Origin: Sinorhizobium medicae
GTDB lineage: Bacteria; Pseudomonadota; Alphaproteobacteria; Rhizobiales; Rhizobiaceae
DNA: 64,000 nt
Assembly (NCBI RefSeq): GCF_007827695.1
Contig: NZ_VITA01000019.1
Span: forward strand, 1 to 64,000
Reading direction: 5' to 3'
Under the pieces are notes generated by a model. It saw only the letters and a program-made list of their open reading frames with translations, had not been told where the DNA came from and did no database searches. The translations under genes were made by a program, and so were the position numbers. The first letter of the stretch is position 1. The number at the start of each line of letters is the position of its first letter. Below, one piece after another: positions 35,022 through 44,442 of the stretch.

Positions 35022-36817
35022 GCACGCTTGCTGCAGCGCCCGCTCCGCAGGCCGGATCGGCACGGATCACCTCGTGGCGCCTGTTGGTCAACAATCGGTT
35101 GGCGACGGCGGGACTCGTGCTCCTTGGAACGATCCTGTTGCTGACGGCCCTCGCGCCAATCCTGCCGCTTCCCGATCCGAATGCCACGGCACCAGCCGAC
35201 CGGCTGAAACCAGTGCTGACCGCCGGACACCTCCTCGGCACGGATCAGCTCGGCCGGGATATATTGAGCCGCCTGCTTTGGGGCACCCGGGTTTCGGTCG
35301 CCGTCGGTTTCGCCGCGACATTCATCGCTGCCGGCATCGGATCGGCGATCGGCATCGTTGCGGGCTATGCCGGTGGGCGCATCGACAACGCGATGATGCG
35401 CGGCATCGACATGCTGATGGCCTTCCCCTACATCCTGCTGGCGTTGGCGATCGTCGCCGCCCTCGGGCCGGGGCTGATGAACGCGCTTTATGCGATCGCC
35501 CTCGTAAACATCCCGTTCTTTGCCCGCAATGTGCGCGGCGTGACGCTCGGCTACGCCCATCGCGAATTCGTCGACGCGGCACGGCTCTCCGGCAAGGGAC
35601 ATCTGTCGATCATTCTCACCGAAGTTCTGCCGAATGTGATGCCTGTCATCGTCATCACCATGTCGACGACGGCGGGCTGGATGATCCTCGAGACGGCCGG
35701 TCTCAGCTTTCTCGGCCTCGGTGCGCAGCCGCCCCAGGCCGATCTCGGCTCCATGCTGGGTGAGGGGCGCGCGCAACTCTTTACTGCGCCGCATGTTTCG
35801 ATCGTGCCGGGCGTCATGATCTTCCTGATCGTCATCAGCCTGAACGTTCTTGGCGACGGAATTCGCGATGTGCTGGACCCGCGCCTTCGCTCGGGCGCAC
35901 TCGCGCGCCCGGGGCCGGTCACCGAAGTGGCGCGCGATCGCACGGCGCCGGCAAGCACGGCTGACGATGCCGTCCTCGTAATCGAGAAACTGGAAACAGG
36001 GTTTCGGCAGGGAGGGGAGTTCATACCGGCGGTTCGAGGCGTCTCGCTGCACGTGAAGGCGGGCGAATGCCTCGGACTTATCGGCGAGAGCGGCTCGGGC
36101 AAAAGCGTCACCGCCTTGTCCGTCATGGGGCTCGTCGCCTCGCCGCCAGGTGTGATCCGCAACGGCGCCGTCTACGTTGGAAACGAGGATGTTCTTTCCA
36201 TGCCCGAGACCAGGCTGATCGCAAAGCGTGGCAGCCGTGTCGCCTATGTGTTCCAGGACCCGCTCACGACATTGCATCCGATGGTTGCGATCGGGCGGCA
36301 GGTGGAGGAATCGATAGCCGCGCATCAGTCGATCAGCGCGGCCGATTGCCGCAAAAAGGCGATTGAACTGCTGGAAAAGGTGGGCATTCCGGACGCGCGG
36401 GCGCGGTCGGTCCACTATCCCCACCAGCTCTCCGGCGGACAGCGTCAACGTGTCGGAATTGCGATGGCGCTCGCCAACGATCCGGAAATTATCATAGCGG
36501 ATGAGCCGACGACTGCGCTGGACGTGACCGTGCAGGCCCGCATTCTGGAGCTCCTGCGCGATCTTCAGCGAGAGCGGGGCATGGCGCTTCTCTTCATCAC
36601 CCACGATTTCGGGATCGTCTCCGAGTTTTGCGATCGCGTGGCCGTCATGAAGGATGGCGAAATTGTCGAAACGGGGGAAACCCGGCAAGTTCTCGCCGAT
36701 CCGCAGCATGCCTATACGAAGCGTCTGATCGCCTGCGTGCCCGAGCTCGGGACGGGCGCGCGCTTCCTAGATCGTGTTGCGACGCTTTTTGCCGAAGACA
36801 AGAAGGAGGTGGCGTGA
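35018..36817 (+). CDS. ABC transporter fusion: DppC-like permease + DppD-like ATPase
   Basis: A 599-residue protein joining two parts that are usually separate. Residues 1-295 are a DppC-type permease: HLLGTDQLGRDILSRLLWG, the EAA-loop region EFVDAARLSGKGHLSII, and ETAGLSFLGLGAQPP. After a linker rich in Ala, Thr and Pro (about 295-320), residues 325-599 are a complete ATP-binding domain with Walker A GESGSGKS, Q-loop, signature LSGGQRQRVG, Walker B IIIADEPTTALD and the H-loop THDFG, ending in the oligopeptide-type C-terminal extension. There is no stop or frameshift between the parts. The second ATPase gene follows with a one-base overlap, so the assembled transporter would have two permeases, one of them carrying its own ATPase. 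Confidence 0.9.
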   Translation: MSTLAAAPAPQAGSARITSWRLLVNNRLATAGLVLLGTILLLTALAPILPLPDPNATAPADRLKPVLTAGHLLGTDQLGRDILSRLLWGTRVSVAVGFAATFIAAGIGSAIGIVAGYAGGRIDNAMMRGIDMLMAFPYILLALAIVAALGPGLMNALYAIALVNIPFFARNVRGVTLGYAHREFVDAARLSGKGHLSIILTEVLPNVMPVIVITMSTTAGWMILETAGLSFLGLGAQPPQADLGSMLGEGRAQLFTAPHVSIVPGVMIFLIVISLNVLGDGIRDVLDPRLRSGALARPGPVTEVARDRTAPASTADDAVLVIEKLETGFRQGGEFIPAVRGVSLHVKAGECLGLIGESGSGKSVTALSVMGLVASPPGVIRNGAVYVGNEDVLSMPETRLIAKRGSRVAYVFQDPLTTLHPMVAIGRQVEESIAAHQSISAADCRKKAIELLEKVGIPDARARSVHYPHQLSGGQRQRVGIAMALANDPEIIIADEPTTALDVTVQARILELLRDLQRERGMALLFITHDFGIVSEFCDRVAVMKDGEIVETGETRQVLADPQHAYTKRLIACVPELGTGARFLDRVATLFAEDKKEVA

Positions 36818-37614
36818 TGACGGGTGCTGCCATCCAGGTCCGCGACCTTTCCAAGACCTTCGGCGGCGGGCGCAATCTCTTCGGAAAGGCCAGGCATGAG
36901 ATAGAGGCCGTAAAGGCGGTGTCGCTGCATGTCGCGCGGGGTGAGACGCTTGCCATCGTCGGTGAAAGCGGGTCCGGCAAGAGCACGCTTGCCCGCATGC
37001 TCGTCGGCCTGGAGGAGCCCACATCCGGAAGCATGCTGATCGGCGGCCGGGACGCCGGGGCCTTGCGTCGATCCGGTCCACGGGCTTTCGGCAGGACGAT
37101 CCAGTATGTCTTCCAGGATCCCGTCGCGTCGCTCAACCCGCGCAAGACGATCCGCGAGATCCTCGATACGCCGCTGACGCGCTTGTGCGGTTACGAGGCG
37201 CCGCGCCGCCGCGCGCGGATGCAGGAACTGCTTCACGCGGTGCAGATGCCGGAGGATACCCTGTCGCGCTACCCGCATGAATTTTCCGGCGGGCAGGCGC
37301 AGCGGATCGCAATCGCACGGGCGCTCGCGACGGAGGCCGAAATCATCGTGCTCGACGAACCGGTCAGCGCGCTCGACGTATCCATCCAGGCGCAGGTCCT
37401 GCTTCTGCTGCGCGATCTGAAGAACCGCTTCGGCCTTTCCTATCTGTTCATCAGCCATGATCTGGCGGTGGTCGAGGCGATCTCCGACCGGGTGGCGGTG
37501 ATGTATTTCGGCGAGGTGGTCGAGACCGCACCCGCAGCCCGCCTTTTTACCGACCCGGAGCACGCCTATACACGACGGCTAGTCGCCAGCGCGCCCCGCA
37601 TCAGGAAAGAGTGA
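36817..37614 (+). CDS. ABC transporter ATP-binding protein (DppF-like)
   Basis: A 265-residue cytoplasmic ATPase with Walker A GESGSGKSTLARMLVGLE near residue 48, a Q-loop in YVFQDPVASLNPRKT, the signature FSGGQAQRIAIARALA, Walker B IIVLDEPVSALDVSIQAQ and the H-loop SHDLAVVEAISDRVAVMYFG. It is the shorter DppF/OppF type and pairs with the ATPase half of the preceding fusion. aaggagg upstream of the ATG is an excellent ribosome-binding site; the start overlaps the previous stop by one base. The C-terminal zinc-finger-like extension of many OppD/F proteins is not obvious here. Confidence 0.92.
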   Translation: MTGAAIQVRDLSKTFGGGRNLFGKARHEIEAVKAVSLHVARGETLAIVGESGSGKSTLARMLVGLEEPTSGSMLIGGRDAGALRRSGPRAFGRTIQYVFQDPVASLNPRKTIREILDTPLTRLCGYEAPRRRARMQELLHAVQMPEDTLSRYPHEFSGGQAQRIAIARALATEAEIIVLDEPVSALDVSIQAQVLLLLRDLKNRFGLSYLFISHDLAVVEAISDRVAVMYFGEVVETAPAARLFTDPEHAYTRRLVASAPRIRKE

Positions 37615-37620
37615 CGGTTC

Positions 37621-38403
37621 ATGACAGTCGTTATCGAAATGAAGAAGGAAACAGGTGGAGACGGCCACCGGCTCTTTGTTCCGGCCGAGCGTACGAAGCG
37701 CAGGCCGGAGGCGATTGCCGATCGCATCAAGGATTACATCCGCTCGGAAGGTCTGGCGCCAGGCGATCGCCTGCCGCAGGAGCGGGATCTGATCGACACC
37801 TTCAAGGCGGCCAAGGGCACTGTGCGCGAGGCGATGAAAGCCCTCGAGACCCAGGGCCTCGTCTTCACGCGCAGCGGCCCGGGTGGCGGCGCCTTTGTGG
37901 CCAAGCCCTCGGCGCGCCATGCCATGGAGCTCCTGTCGACCCATTTCTTCTTCGATCAGCCGAGCATTCGCGACATATACGCGATCCGCAAGGTGCTGGA
38001 GCCGGAGGTTGCCGGCGTGTTGGCCGGCAGGATGAGGCGAGAAGAACTGGCCGCGCTCGAAAACACGATCCGCATTTACGATCATCCGCCCGCCGATCTG
38101 GAAGAGCAATATCGACAGCGCATCGCCGAACTCGATTTTCATTCGATGCTGGCGCAGCTCTGTCCGAACCCGCTTCTCGGCTTTGTCTGCGGGCTCATGC
38201 ACAACCTGTTGCGCGAGCTCCCGGCCGCGCGCTCGATCTATGCCGACCCGACACCGCTTTCGCGCGAGAAGGGGCTGTCCTTCCAGTACCGGCTCATGGC
38301 CGCCCTGCAGGACGGACGGTCGGACGATGCCCGTGCGATCGCCACCGAGCATATGGCCTTTGCCGAGAGCTACATGCTCGAGCGCGAAGCCGCGACCGGG
38401 TGA
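37621..38403 (+). CDS. GntR/FadR-family regulator of the peptide ABC operon
   Basis: A 260-residue regulator. The GntR winged helix (about residues 25-95) includes RPEAIADRIKDYIRSEGLAPG, RLPQERDLIDTFKAAKGTVREAM and the beta-wing FTRSGPGGGAFV. The rest is an FCD ligand-binding domain with IRDIYAIRKVLEPEVAGVLA and LDFHSMLAQLCPN. Six bases separate it from the last transporter gene, so it is the final gene of that operon and probably regulates it, with the transported molecule or a breakdown product as inducer. No operator could be matched with confidence upstream of 32445. Confidence 0.85.
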   Translation: MTVVIEMKKETGGDGHRLFVPAERTKRRPEAIADRIKDYIRSEGLAPGDRLPQERDLIDTFKAAKGTVREAMKALETQGLVFTRSGPGGGAFVAKPSARHAMELLSTHFFFDQPSIRDIYAIRKVLEPEVAGVLAGRMRREELAALENTIRIYDHPPADLEEQYRQRIAELDFHSMLAQLCPNPLLGFVCGLMHNLLRELPAARSIYADPTPLSREKGLSFQYRLMAALQDGRSDDARAIATEHMAFAESYMLEREAATG

Positions 38404-38522
38404 CGCCTGTCGCGGAACCGTCGACGTAGTCGGGCATTGAGTTTTCATCACGACGTCGGGACGGAAGACGTTTTCGCCCGACGTTACATCTCGTACCAAC
38501 AATGGAGGTTTCGACCCGGTTT

Positions 38523-40298
38523 ATGTGTGGAATTTGTGGAGAAATCAGGTTCGATGGCGGTTCGCCGTCGGTTAAGGCAGTATCGATCATGTCGGACGTC
38601 CTGGCGCCGCGCGGACCGGACGGGTCGGGCGTCGTAGTGCGAGGAAATGTCGGGCTGGGACATCGGCGTTTGCGCATCCTCGACCTCTCCGACAAGTCGC
38701 AGCAGCCGATGATCGACCCCGAACTCGGCCTATCGCTCGTCTTCAACGGTTGCATCTACAATTTCCGCGAGCTGAGGTCGGAGCTCGAGGAGAAAGGCTA
38801 CAAGTTCTTTTCCTCCGGCGATACCGAGGTCATCCTGAAGGCATGGCATGCCTGGGGCGAGGAATGCGTCTCCCGGTTCCACGGCATGTTTGCCTTCGTC
38901 ATTCACGAGCGTGACAGCGGCCGCGTTGTCATGGCGCGCGACCGTTTCGGCATCAAGCCGCTCTATATCGCCGAAGTCGAGGGTGCGCTGCGCTTTGCTT
39001 CCTCCTTGCCTGCACTCGTCAAGGCGGGTGGTGTCGACACCTCGATCGATGTGGCGGCGCTCCACAACTACATGACCTTTCACGCGGTGGTGCCGCCCCC
39101 CCGTACGATCCTGAACGGCGTCCGCAAGCTTCCTCCGGCGACCCTTCGCGTTTATGAACGCGGCGGCAGCTTCAAGGACCGGCGTTATTGGGATCCGCCC
39201 TATCGCCGGCAGGCGGGCGACGCAGCCATAACCCGTGAGGAATGGCAGGAGCGGCTTCTGGATGCGCTGCGCATTGCCGTGAAGCGGCGCATGATCGCGG
39301 ACGTGCCGGTCGGGGTGCTGCTTTCCGGCGGGGTTGATTCCAGTCTGATCGTCGGACTTCTTGCTGAAGCGGGTCAGCGCGGCCTGATGAGCTTCTCCGT
39401 CGGCTTCGAAGAGGCTAACGGCGAAAAGGGCGACGAGTTCGTCTATTCGGACCTGATTGCCGAGCATTTCGGTACGGACCACCGCAAGATCTTCGTTCCG
39501 TCCGCCGATTTGATGGGCGCCTTGCCCGGCACCATAACCGCTATGTCTGAGCCTATGGTTTCCTACGACAATGTCGGCTTCTATCTGCTGTCGAAGGAGG
39601 TCTCCAAACACGTGAAGGTGGTGCAGTCCGGCCAGGGAGCGGACGAGGTTTTCGGCGGCTATCACTGGTATCCGCCACTGATGAACTCGAACGACGTCGT
39701 TGGAGATTACGGCAAGGCGTTTCGCGACCGTTCCCATGCGGTATTGGCCACACAGCTGTCGGACCTGTGGCTTGCCGATCACGATGTGAGCGGCGCGTTG
39801 CTCAACGAGCATCTGCTGCGCGACGGCGCCGACACGCCGGTCGATCAGGCGCTCCGGCTCGACAGCAATGTCATGCTCGTCGACGATCCCGTAAAGCGCG
39901 TCGACAACATGACGATGGCCTGGGGCCTAGAAGCGCGGGTGCCTTTCCTCGATCACGAGCTGGTCGAGCTCGCCGCGCGTATTCCGCCGGAGGAGAAGCT
40001 GCGCGACGGTGGCAAGGGCATCCTCAAGGACGTGGCCCGCAAGATCGTTCCGAGCGAGGTGATCGACCGCAAGAAGGGCTATTTTCCGGTGCCGCAGCTC
40101 AAATACATTGCGGGTCCATATCTCGACCTGATCCGCGATACGCTGAACTCGCAGAGGGCGCGTGAGCGGGGCCTCTTCCGCGACACCTATCTCGACCGCC
40201 TGTTCGAGCAGCCGTCTGATCACATCACACCGCTGCGCGGCTCCGAGCTGTGGCAGGTGGGACTGCTTGAAATGTGGCTCGAAGCGCAGGGGGTGTAG
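38523..40298 (+). CDS. asnO: N-acetylglutaminylglutamine amidotransferase (AsnO)
   Basis: A 591-residue two-domain enzyme of the asparagine-synthetase B type. It makes the terminal amide of N-acetylglutaminylglutamine amide (NAGGN), an osmoprotectant of Sinorhizobium and Pseudomonas. After removal of Met1 the catalytic cysteine of the glutaminase domain is N-terminal (MCGICGEIRFDGG), which fixes the start at 38523 although an in-frame ATG exists at 38502 with ggagg directly after it. NHRP-type residues appear as LAPRGPDGSG and FNGCIYNFRELR; the synthetase PP-loop LSGGVDSS is at about 267. GQGADEVFGGYHWYPP fits the NAGGN subfamily. ngg starts two bases after its stop. Expression is expected to be osmotically induced. 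Confidence 0.9.
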   Translation: MCGICGEIRFDGGSPSVKAVSIMSDVLAPRGPDGSGVVVRGNVGLGHRRLRILDLSDKSQQPMIDPELGLSLVFNGCIYNFRELRSELEEKGYKFFSSGDTEVILKAWHAWGEECVSRFHGMFAFVIHERDSGRVVMARDRFGIKPLYIAEVEGALRFASSLPALVKAGGVDTSIDVAALHNYMTFHAVVPPPRTILNGVRKLPPATLRVYERGGSFKDRRYWDPPYRRQAGDAAITREEWQERLLDALRIAVKRRMIADVPVGVLLSGGVDSSLIVGLLAEAGQRGLMSFSVGFEEANGEKGDEFVYSDLIAEHFGTDHRKIFVPSADLMGALPGTITAMSEPMVSYDNVGFYLLSKEVSKHVKVVQSGQGADEVFGGYHWYPPLMNSNDVVGDYGKAFRDRSHAVLATQLSDLWLADHDVSGALLNEHLLRDGADTPVDQALRLDSNVMLVDDPVKRVDNMTMAWGLEARVPFLDHELVELAARIPPEEKLRDGGKGILKDVARKIVPSEVIDRKKGYFPVPQLKYIAGPYLDLIRDTLNSQRARERGLFRDTYLDRLFEQPSDHITPLRGSELWQVGLLEMWLEAQGV

Positions 40299-40299
40299 C

Positions 40300-42087
40300 A
40301 TGAAGAAGACGCGAGAGATCGCATCGCCGCGTCAGCGCAGCAAGGGCACCAAAGCCGTCACGCACCGTTTGAACCGGCTGCGCAAGCATGCCCAACCGGG
40401 GCGCGAACCGGATGGGCCGCGCGCCTCGGAAGCGACAAAGCAGGACGTCGTTCTGGATTGCGGTTGGGGCAGGCTGCTGTTTGCGCAGACTTTTTCCGAC
40501 GACGATAAGCTCTTGTCCGAACTGCGCGAGGAGGCGCCTTCCAGCCGCGATATAGCCTTTTATGTTCGGGATCCGCATGTGCTTCTGTCGCGAGCTCCGC
40601 AGGAGATTTTCCTCGACCCGTCGCACACTTACAGGCTCGACCTGTGGACCTATCGTGCGAACACGCGCCGCACACGGGGGATCACGATTCGCAGGCTCTC
40701 GTCCGAAGCCGACGGCGAAGGCATTAACAGGGTCTATGCGGCCTGCGGCATGGTTCAGATCCGATCTGATTTCTTCTCGTCCGAAAGGGACGAACGGTCG
40801 CTGACCTATTTCGTGGCGCAGGACGACGCCAGCGGCGAAATCGTCGGCACGGTCACGGGAATCGACCACCAGAGGCTGTTCAACGATCCGGATCGCGGTG
40901 CTTCGCTGTGGTGTCTGGCGGTGCATCCGCAGGCGCGTCAGCCCGGCATCGGCGAGCATCTGGTCCGCAAACTTGCCGAGCATTTTCAAGCACGCGGCCT
41001 CTCCTATGTCGACCTGTCCGTCATGCACGACAATACGCTGGCGATCGGGCTCTACGAGAAGTTGAATTTCCGGCGCATGCCGCTTTTCGCCATCAAGCGG
41101 AAGAATGCCATCAACGAGAAGTTCTTCGCCATGCCGCATCAATCCTACGATGCGCTCAATCCCTATGCGCGGCTGATCGTGGATGAAGCGACAAGGCGCG
41201 GGATCCACGTCGATATTACCGATGCGGAAGGCGGCTTTTTCCGCCTCTCCCATGGCGGCCGCTCGATCCATTGCCGCGAGAGCCTTTCCGAACTGACATC
41301 CGGCGTTGCGATGTCGATCTGCGACGACAAGGCGATAACGCGCCGCATGGTTTCCGCGGCGGGACTTGTCGTTCCGGACCAGATGGAGGTGGGCGAGGAC
41401 CACCAAGCCATTCAGGCCTTTCTCGAAAAGCACGGCAAGCTGGTGATCAAGCCGGCGCGCGGTGAGCAGGGCCGGGGCATCTCTGTGGGCATCACGGCGG
41501 CGGACGCGCTGGAGGAGGCGATCGCCTCGGCTCGTCAGGTCTGCGACCGGGTGTTGCTCGAAGCCTGTTTCGAGGGGCAGGACCTGCGCCTCGTCATCAT
41601 AGACTATACGCTTGTTGCCGCCGCTATTCGTTTGCCGCCACGCATTATCGGCGACGGCCGCAGCAGGATCGCCTCACTTATCGAGAAACAGTCGCGGCGC
41701 CGCGAGGCGGCAACCGGTGGAGAGAGCCGGATTCCGCTCGATGCGGAAACGGACCGCTGCCTCGCGGAACAGGGTCTCGATCTCGACACGGTGCTGGATG
41801 AGGGCATGGAGATCACCGTGCGCAAGGCTGCCAATCTCCATACCGGCGGCTCGATCCATGACGTGACGGATACAGTGCATCCTGATCTTGTCGATGCCGC
41901 CTGCCGTGCAGCGCGCGCTATCAACATCCCGGTCGTCGGCATCGACCTGATGGTGCGCGATCCCGCGCTGGCCGACTACGTCTTCATCGAGGCCAACGAG
42001 CGTCCGGGCCTGGCAAATCATGAGCCTCAGCCGACGGCTGCAAGCTTCATCGAACTGCTGTTTCCCGGCAGCCGCACCGCAGTCTGA
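40300..42087 (+). CDS. ngg: N-acetylglutaminylglutamine synthetase (Ngg)
   Basis: A 595-residue fusion enzyme that acetylates glutamine and ligates it to a second glutamine. After a basic, unstructured-looking N terminus and a 100-residue region of unknown role, a GNAT acetyltransferase domain spans about residues 125-265 (LWCLAVHPQARQPGIGEHLV is the acetyl-CoA loop), followed by an ATP-grasp ligase (about 330-590) with KLVIKPARGEQGRGISVG and VFIEANERPGLANHEPQP. It is placed two bases after asnO, as in S. meliloti and Pseudomonas, and the pair make the complete NAGGN pathway. The gene ends 44 bases before the convergent LacI gene. Confidence 0.9.
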   Translation: MKKTREIASPRQRSKGTKAVTHRLNRLRKHAQPGREPDGPRASEATKQDVVLDCGWGRLLFAQTFSDDDKLLSELREEAPSSRDIAFYVRDPHVLLSRAPQEIFLDPSHTYRLDLWTYRANTRRTRGITIRRLSSEADGEGINRVYAACGMVQIRSDFFSSERDERSLTYFVAQDDASGEIVGTVTGIDHQRLFNDPDRGASLWCLAVHPQARQPGIGEHLVRKLAEHFQARGLSYVDLSVMHDNTLAIGLYEKLNFRRMPLFAIKRKNAINEKFFAMPHQSYDALNPYARLIVDEATRRGIHVDITDAEGGFFRLSHGGRSIHCRESLSELTSGVAMSICDDKAITRRMVSAAGLVVPDQMEVGEDHQAIQAFLEKHGKLVIKPARGEQGRGISVGITAADALEEAIASARQVCDRVLLEACFEGQDLRLVIIDYTLVAAAIRLPPRIIGDGRSRIASLIEKQSRRREAATGGESRIPLDAETDRCLAEQGLDLDTVLDEGMEITVRKAANLHTGGSIHDVTDTVHPDLVDAACRAARAINIPVVGIDLMVRDPALADYVFIEANERPGLANHEPQPTAASFIELLFPGSRTAV

Positions 42088-42131
42088 CCGTCGGAACCTG
42101 ATAGGTGGCGAGGGGCGGTCGCCGTCCGGCT

Positions 42132-43199
42132 TTACCGCGGCATGTCGCTGTCGATTAGCGCGTCGAGGGGGCCGGTCAGCGCCGTTCTCGGGGGCACGAG
42201 CCTCGGTTTCACCAAATGAATCTGGACCGACGCCCGCGGCCCCTCGATCACCTCAAAGGCCCTGGCGATCATTCCCTCGACATCTTGTCTTATCATGATG
42301 ACGGGGAAGGGGAGGAAGGATGCGAATGGATCGTAGTCGTAGCAGCCGACGACGAGATCCTTGAAATTCTCGAGCGGATGCTCGGCCATGAAACGCAGCA
42401 GTCCCTCTAGATTGATCGAGGAATTGACGAAGAACCCGCGCGGAAGTTTCCCCCGCTGTTCGTAAAAGGCATCGAAGGCCTTCCGCGCATTGTCTGCCGC
42501 ATAACCGGTGGGCCATACGCATTCATCCGGATCGCCCCCGAGCAACTCCTTCTTTGCGGCACGAAAGCCGCGGATGCGCTCGCGGGTGGCATGATCATCA
42601 CGACCACCGAACAAATAGAGATCCTCGGGCGCGAGCGGCCGGTCGGCAGGGAAGTGGCGGATGATTGCTTCGGTCAGAATACGGCCGCCTTCGAAATTGT
42701 CGCTGATGACGGATGGGACCTTCGTCCCCGGCAGATCGATGTTGATGTGCTTCAGCCCTGCCGCTTCGCAGACCTCGTGAACGCCGTCGGGATCCGTCGC
42801 GCCGCATATGAACAATTCGTCGATGGAATAGGAGATCAGCGTTTCGGCCGTCCTGCGTTCCTCTTCCGGGTCGCGGCTGGCGCTGACGACAATTGGACAC
42901 TGACCCTTGCTTCGCACATGCGCTTCGAAGGTCTGGGCAAGCGAAGAAAAATAGCGGTTGTCGTGAACGGGCAGGAGCAGCCCTACCAGGCCGGAACGGG
43001 AGCTGCGCAAGCCCCGCGCCTGACGATTTGCAGTGTACTGATGCGTTTCGGCAAGGCTCCGGATGAGCTCTGCGGTGCTTTCCCTTATCCGCCGCTTGCG
43101 CCACGTGCCGTTCAGTACCGCACTTACCGTCGAAGGCGAACTCCCGGATAGCACCGAGAGATCATAGATTGTAGCCTTTTTCCTGCCACCGTTCGTCAT
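42132..43199 (-). CDS. LacI-family transcriptional regulator
   Basis: A 355-residue regulator with an N-terminal LacI helix-turn-helix: TIYDLSVLSGSSPSTVSAVL near residue 10 followed by a hinge (RESTAELIRSLAETHQYTANRQARGLRSS pattern, broken here into the family's usual positions). The rest is a periplasmic-binding-like sugar-sensing domain (GLVGLLLPVHDNRYF, DNFEGGRILTEAIIRHF). The start at 43199 has aggagg upstream; an extended start at 43286 lies inside the operator. It is divergent from the sugar ABC operon and almost certainly represses it in the absence of the sugar. The C-terminal CYDYDPFASFLPFPVIMIRQD is the usual LacI dimer-core stretch. Confidence 0.88.
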   Translation of the reverse strand: MTNGGRKKATIYDLSVLSGSSPSTVSAVLNGTWRKRRIRESTAELIRSLAETHQYTANRQARGLRSSRSGLVGLLLPVHDNRYFSSLAQTFEAHVRSKGQCPIVVSASRDPEEERRTAETLISYSIDELFICGATDPDGVHEVCEAAGLKHINIDLPGTKVPSVISDNFEGGRILTEAIIRHFPADRPLAPEDLYLFGGRDDHATRERIRGFRAAKKELLGGDPDECVWPTGYAADNARKAFDAFYEQRGKLPRGFFVNSSINLEGLLRFMAEHPLENFKDLVVGCYDYDPFASFLPFPVIMIRQDVEGMIARAFEVIEGPRASVQIHLVKPRLVPPRTALTGPLDALIDSDMPR

Positions 43200-43266
43200 G
43201 CGAGCCTCCTGCGATCCCTTAGTGCCGATTTCGGCTTGACGAAAGACTAAGTCTGCATGATAGTCA

Positions 43267-43308
43267 TTGCACCATCGATTGTGCAAAAAAAAGAGATATC
43301 GATTGTGC
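43267..43308. promoter_or_regulatory. LacI-type operator and half-site repeat
   Basis: TTGCACCATC at 43267-43276 and GATTGTGCAA at 43277-43286 form a 20-bp palindrome with nine of ten base pairs matching and a central CG, typical of LacI-family sites. The half ATCGATTGTGC (43274-43284) recurs as a direct repeat at 43298-43308, 24 bases on. Both lie between the divergent starts of the LacI gene and the sugar-binding protein gene. Confidence 0.6.
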
Positions 43309-43436
43309 GATTGTTGGTGCCGTCTGAGGAGGCGGCCGTCAGCGGCGGGGATATTCCTTTCCGTCCAAGAAGATGAAGCTGGAGGCGGCGTGGAAGCGCC
43401 GGGAGCGTTCCCTTCGGGAACATGTGGAGGAGAGAT

Positions 43437-44429
43437 ATGATCAGGAAAATTCTTGCTGCCGCTCTGGCGGCATCGCTTTCGCTTGCCGGTGCCTATACAG
43501 CCGCGGCGCAGGATTCCGGCAAGGTCGGCATCGTCGTCAAGATCGGCGGCATACCGTGGTTCAACGCAATGGAGGCGGGAATCAAGGAGCGGGGCGAAAA
43601 ACTCGGTGTCGACGCTTTCATGGTCGGGCCGACCAGCGCCGACCCGGCACTGCAGGTTCGCGCGATCGAAGACCTGATCGCCCAGAACGTCAAGGTCATC
43701 GGCGTCGTCCCCAACGACGCGAAGGTGCTAGAGCCGGTTCTTACCAAGGCAAAGGAAAAGGGCATTATCGTCATCACCCATGAGTCGCCAAGCCAGAAGG
43801 GCGCGGATTGGGACTTCGAACTTGCATCAGCGACCGGCTTCGGCGAGGCGCATGCCAAACTGCTTGCGGAGAAAATGGGCGGCAAGGGCGAGTATGCGGT
43901 TTTCGTCGGGTCGCTGACGGTGCCGCTCCACAATGCCTGGGCCGATGCGGCGATCGAATACATCAAGAAAAACCACTCCGAAATGACACTCGTCGGCGAT
44001 CGCTACGGCGTCGCAGAGGATGCCGACAAGAGCCGGTCGACGGCGCTCGACCTGATCTCCGCTCATCCGAACCTCAAGGGCTTTCTAGCCTTCGGAAGCC
44101 AGGGCCCGATCGGCGCCGGCCGCGCTATTGAAGAGCGCCGTAAGACTGGTGAAATCTTCGTCCTCGGGCCCTTCTCGCCCGGGCAGGGCCAGAAGCTCAT
44201 CAAGGCCGATGCGATTTCCGGCGGCTTTATGTGGAATCCCAAGCAGGCCGGCGAAGTCTTCGTGACGCTCGCCGACAAGCTCATGAAGGGCGAGGAGATC
44301 AAGGATGGTGACGAAATCGAAGGTCTCGGCGTGATCCACCCCGACTTCGAAAACCGCAACATCATCGTCGACCAGCTCGTGCCGATCAACAAGGAGACGG
44401 TCGCCGACCTCGCCGCAATGGGTCTCTGA
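43437..44429 (+). CDS. Sugar ABC transporter substrate-binding protein (RhaS/LsrB-like)
   Basis: A 330-residue periplasmic receptor of the type I sugar-binding family. The signal peptide ends near AYTAAAQ. KVGIVVKIGGIPWFNAMEAG, DPALQVRAIEDLIAQNVKVIGVVP and the FGSQGPIGAGRAIEE stretch match the autoinducer-2/rhamnose-type receptors (LsrB and RhaS) rather than the ribose RbsB core, so the ligand could be a ketose or a deoxysugar. ggaggag precedes the ATG at 43437; the in-frame ATG at 43422 is before this site. It heads a seven-gene operon. Confidence 0.88.
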   Translation: MIRKILAAALAASLSLAGAYTAAAQDSGKVGIVVKIGGIPWFNAMEAGIKERGEKLGVDAFMVGPTSADPALQVRAIEDLIAQNVKVIGVVPNDAKVLEPVLTKAKEKGIIVITHESPSQKGADWDFELASATGFGEAHAKLLAEKMGGKGEYAVFVGSLTVPLHNAWADAAIEYIKKNHSEMTLVGDRYGVAEDADKSRSTALDLISAHPNLKGFLAFGSQGPIGAGRAIEERRKTGEIFVLGPFSPGQGQKLIKADAISGGFMWNPKQAGEVFVTLADKLMKGEEIKDGDEIEGLGVIHPDFENRNIIVDQLVPINKETVADLAAMGL

Positions 44430-44442
44430 ACGGACAGAAGTC

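Noticed and set aside
34988-36709. 573-codon minus-strand frame opposite the permease-ATPase fusion
   Set aside because: Composition (Arg/His/Asp-rich, no hydrophobic core) and exact opposition to a well-conserved ABC protein mark it as a shadow.
42216-43151. Plus-strand frames opposite the LacI gene
   Set aside because: They are antisense to a conserved LacI regulator and have no ribosome-binding site or motif.
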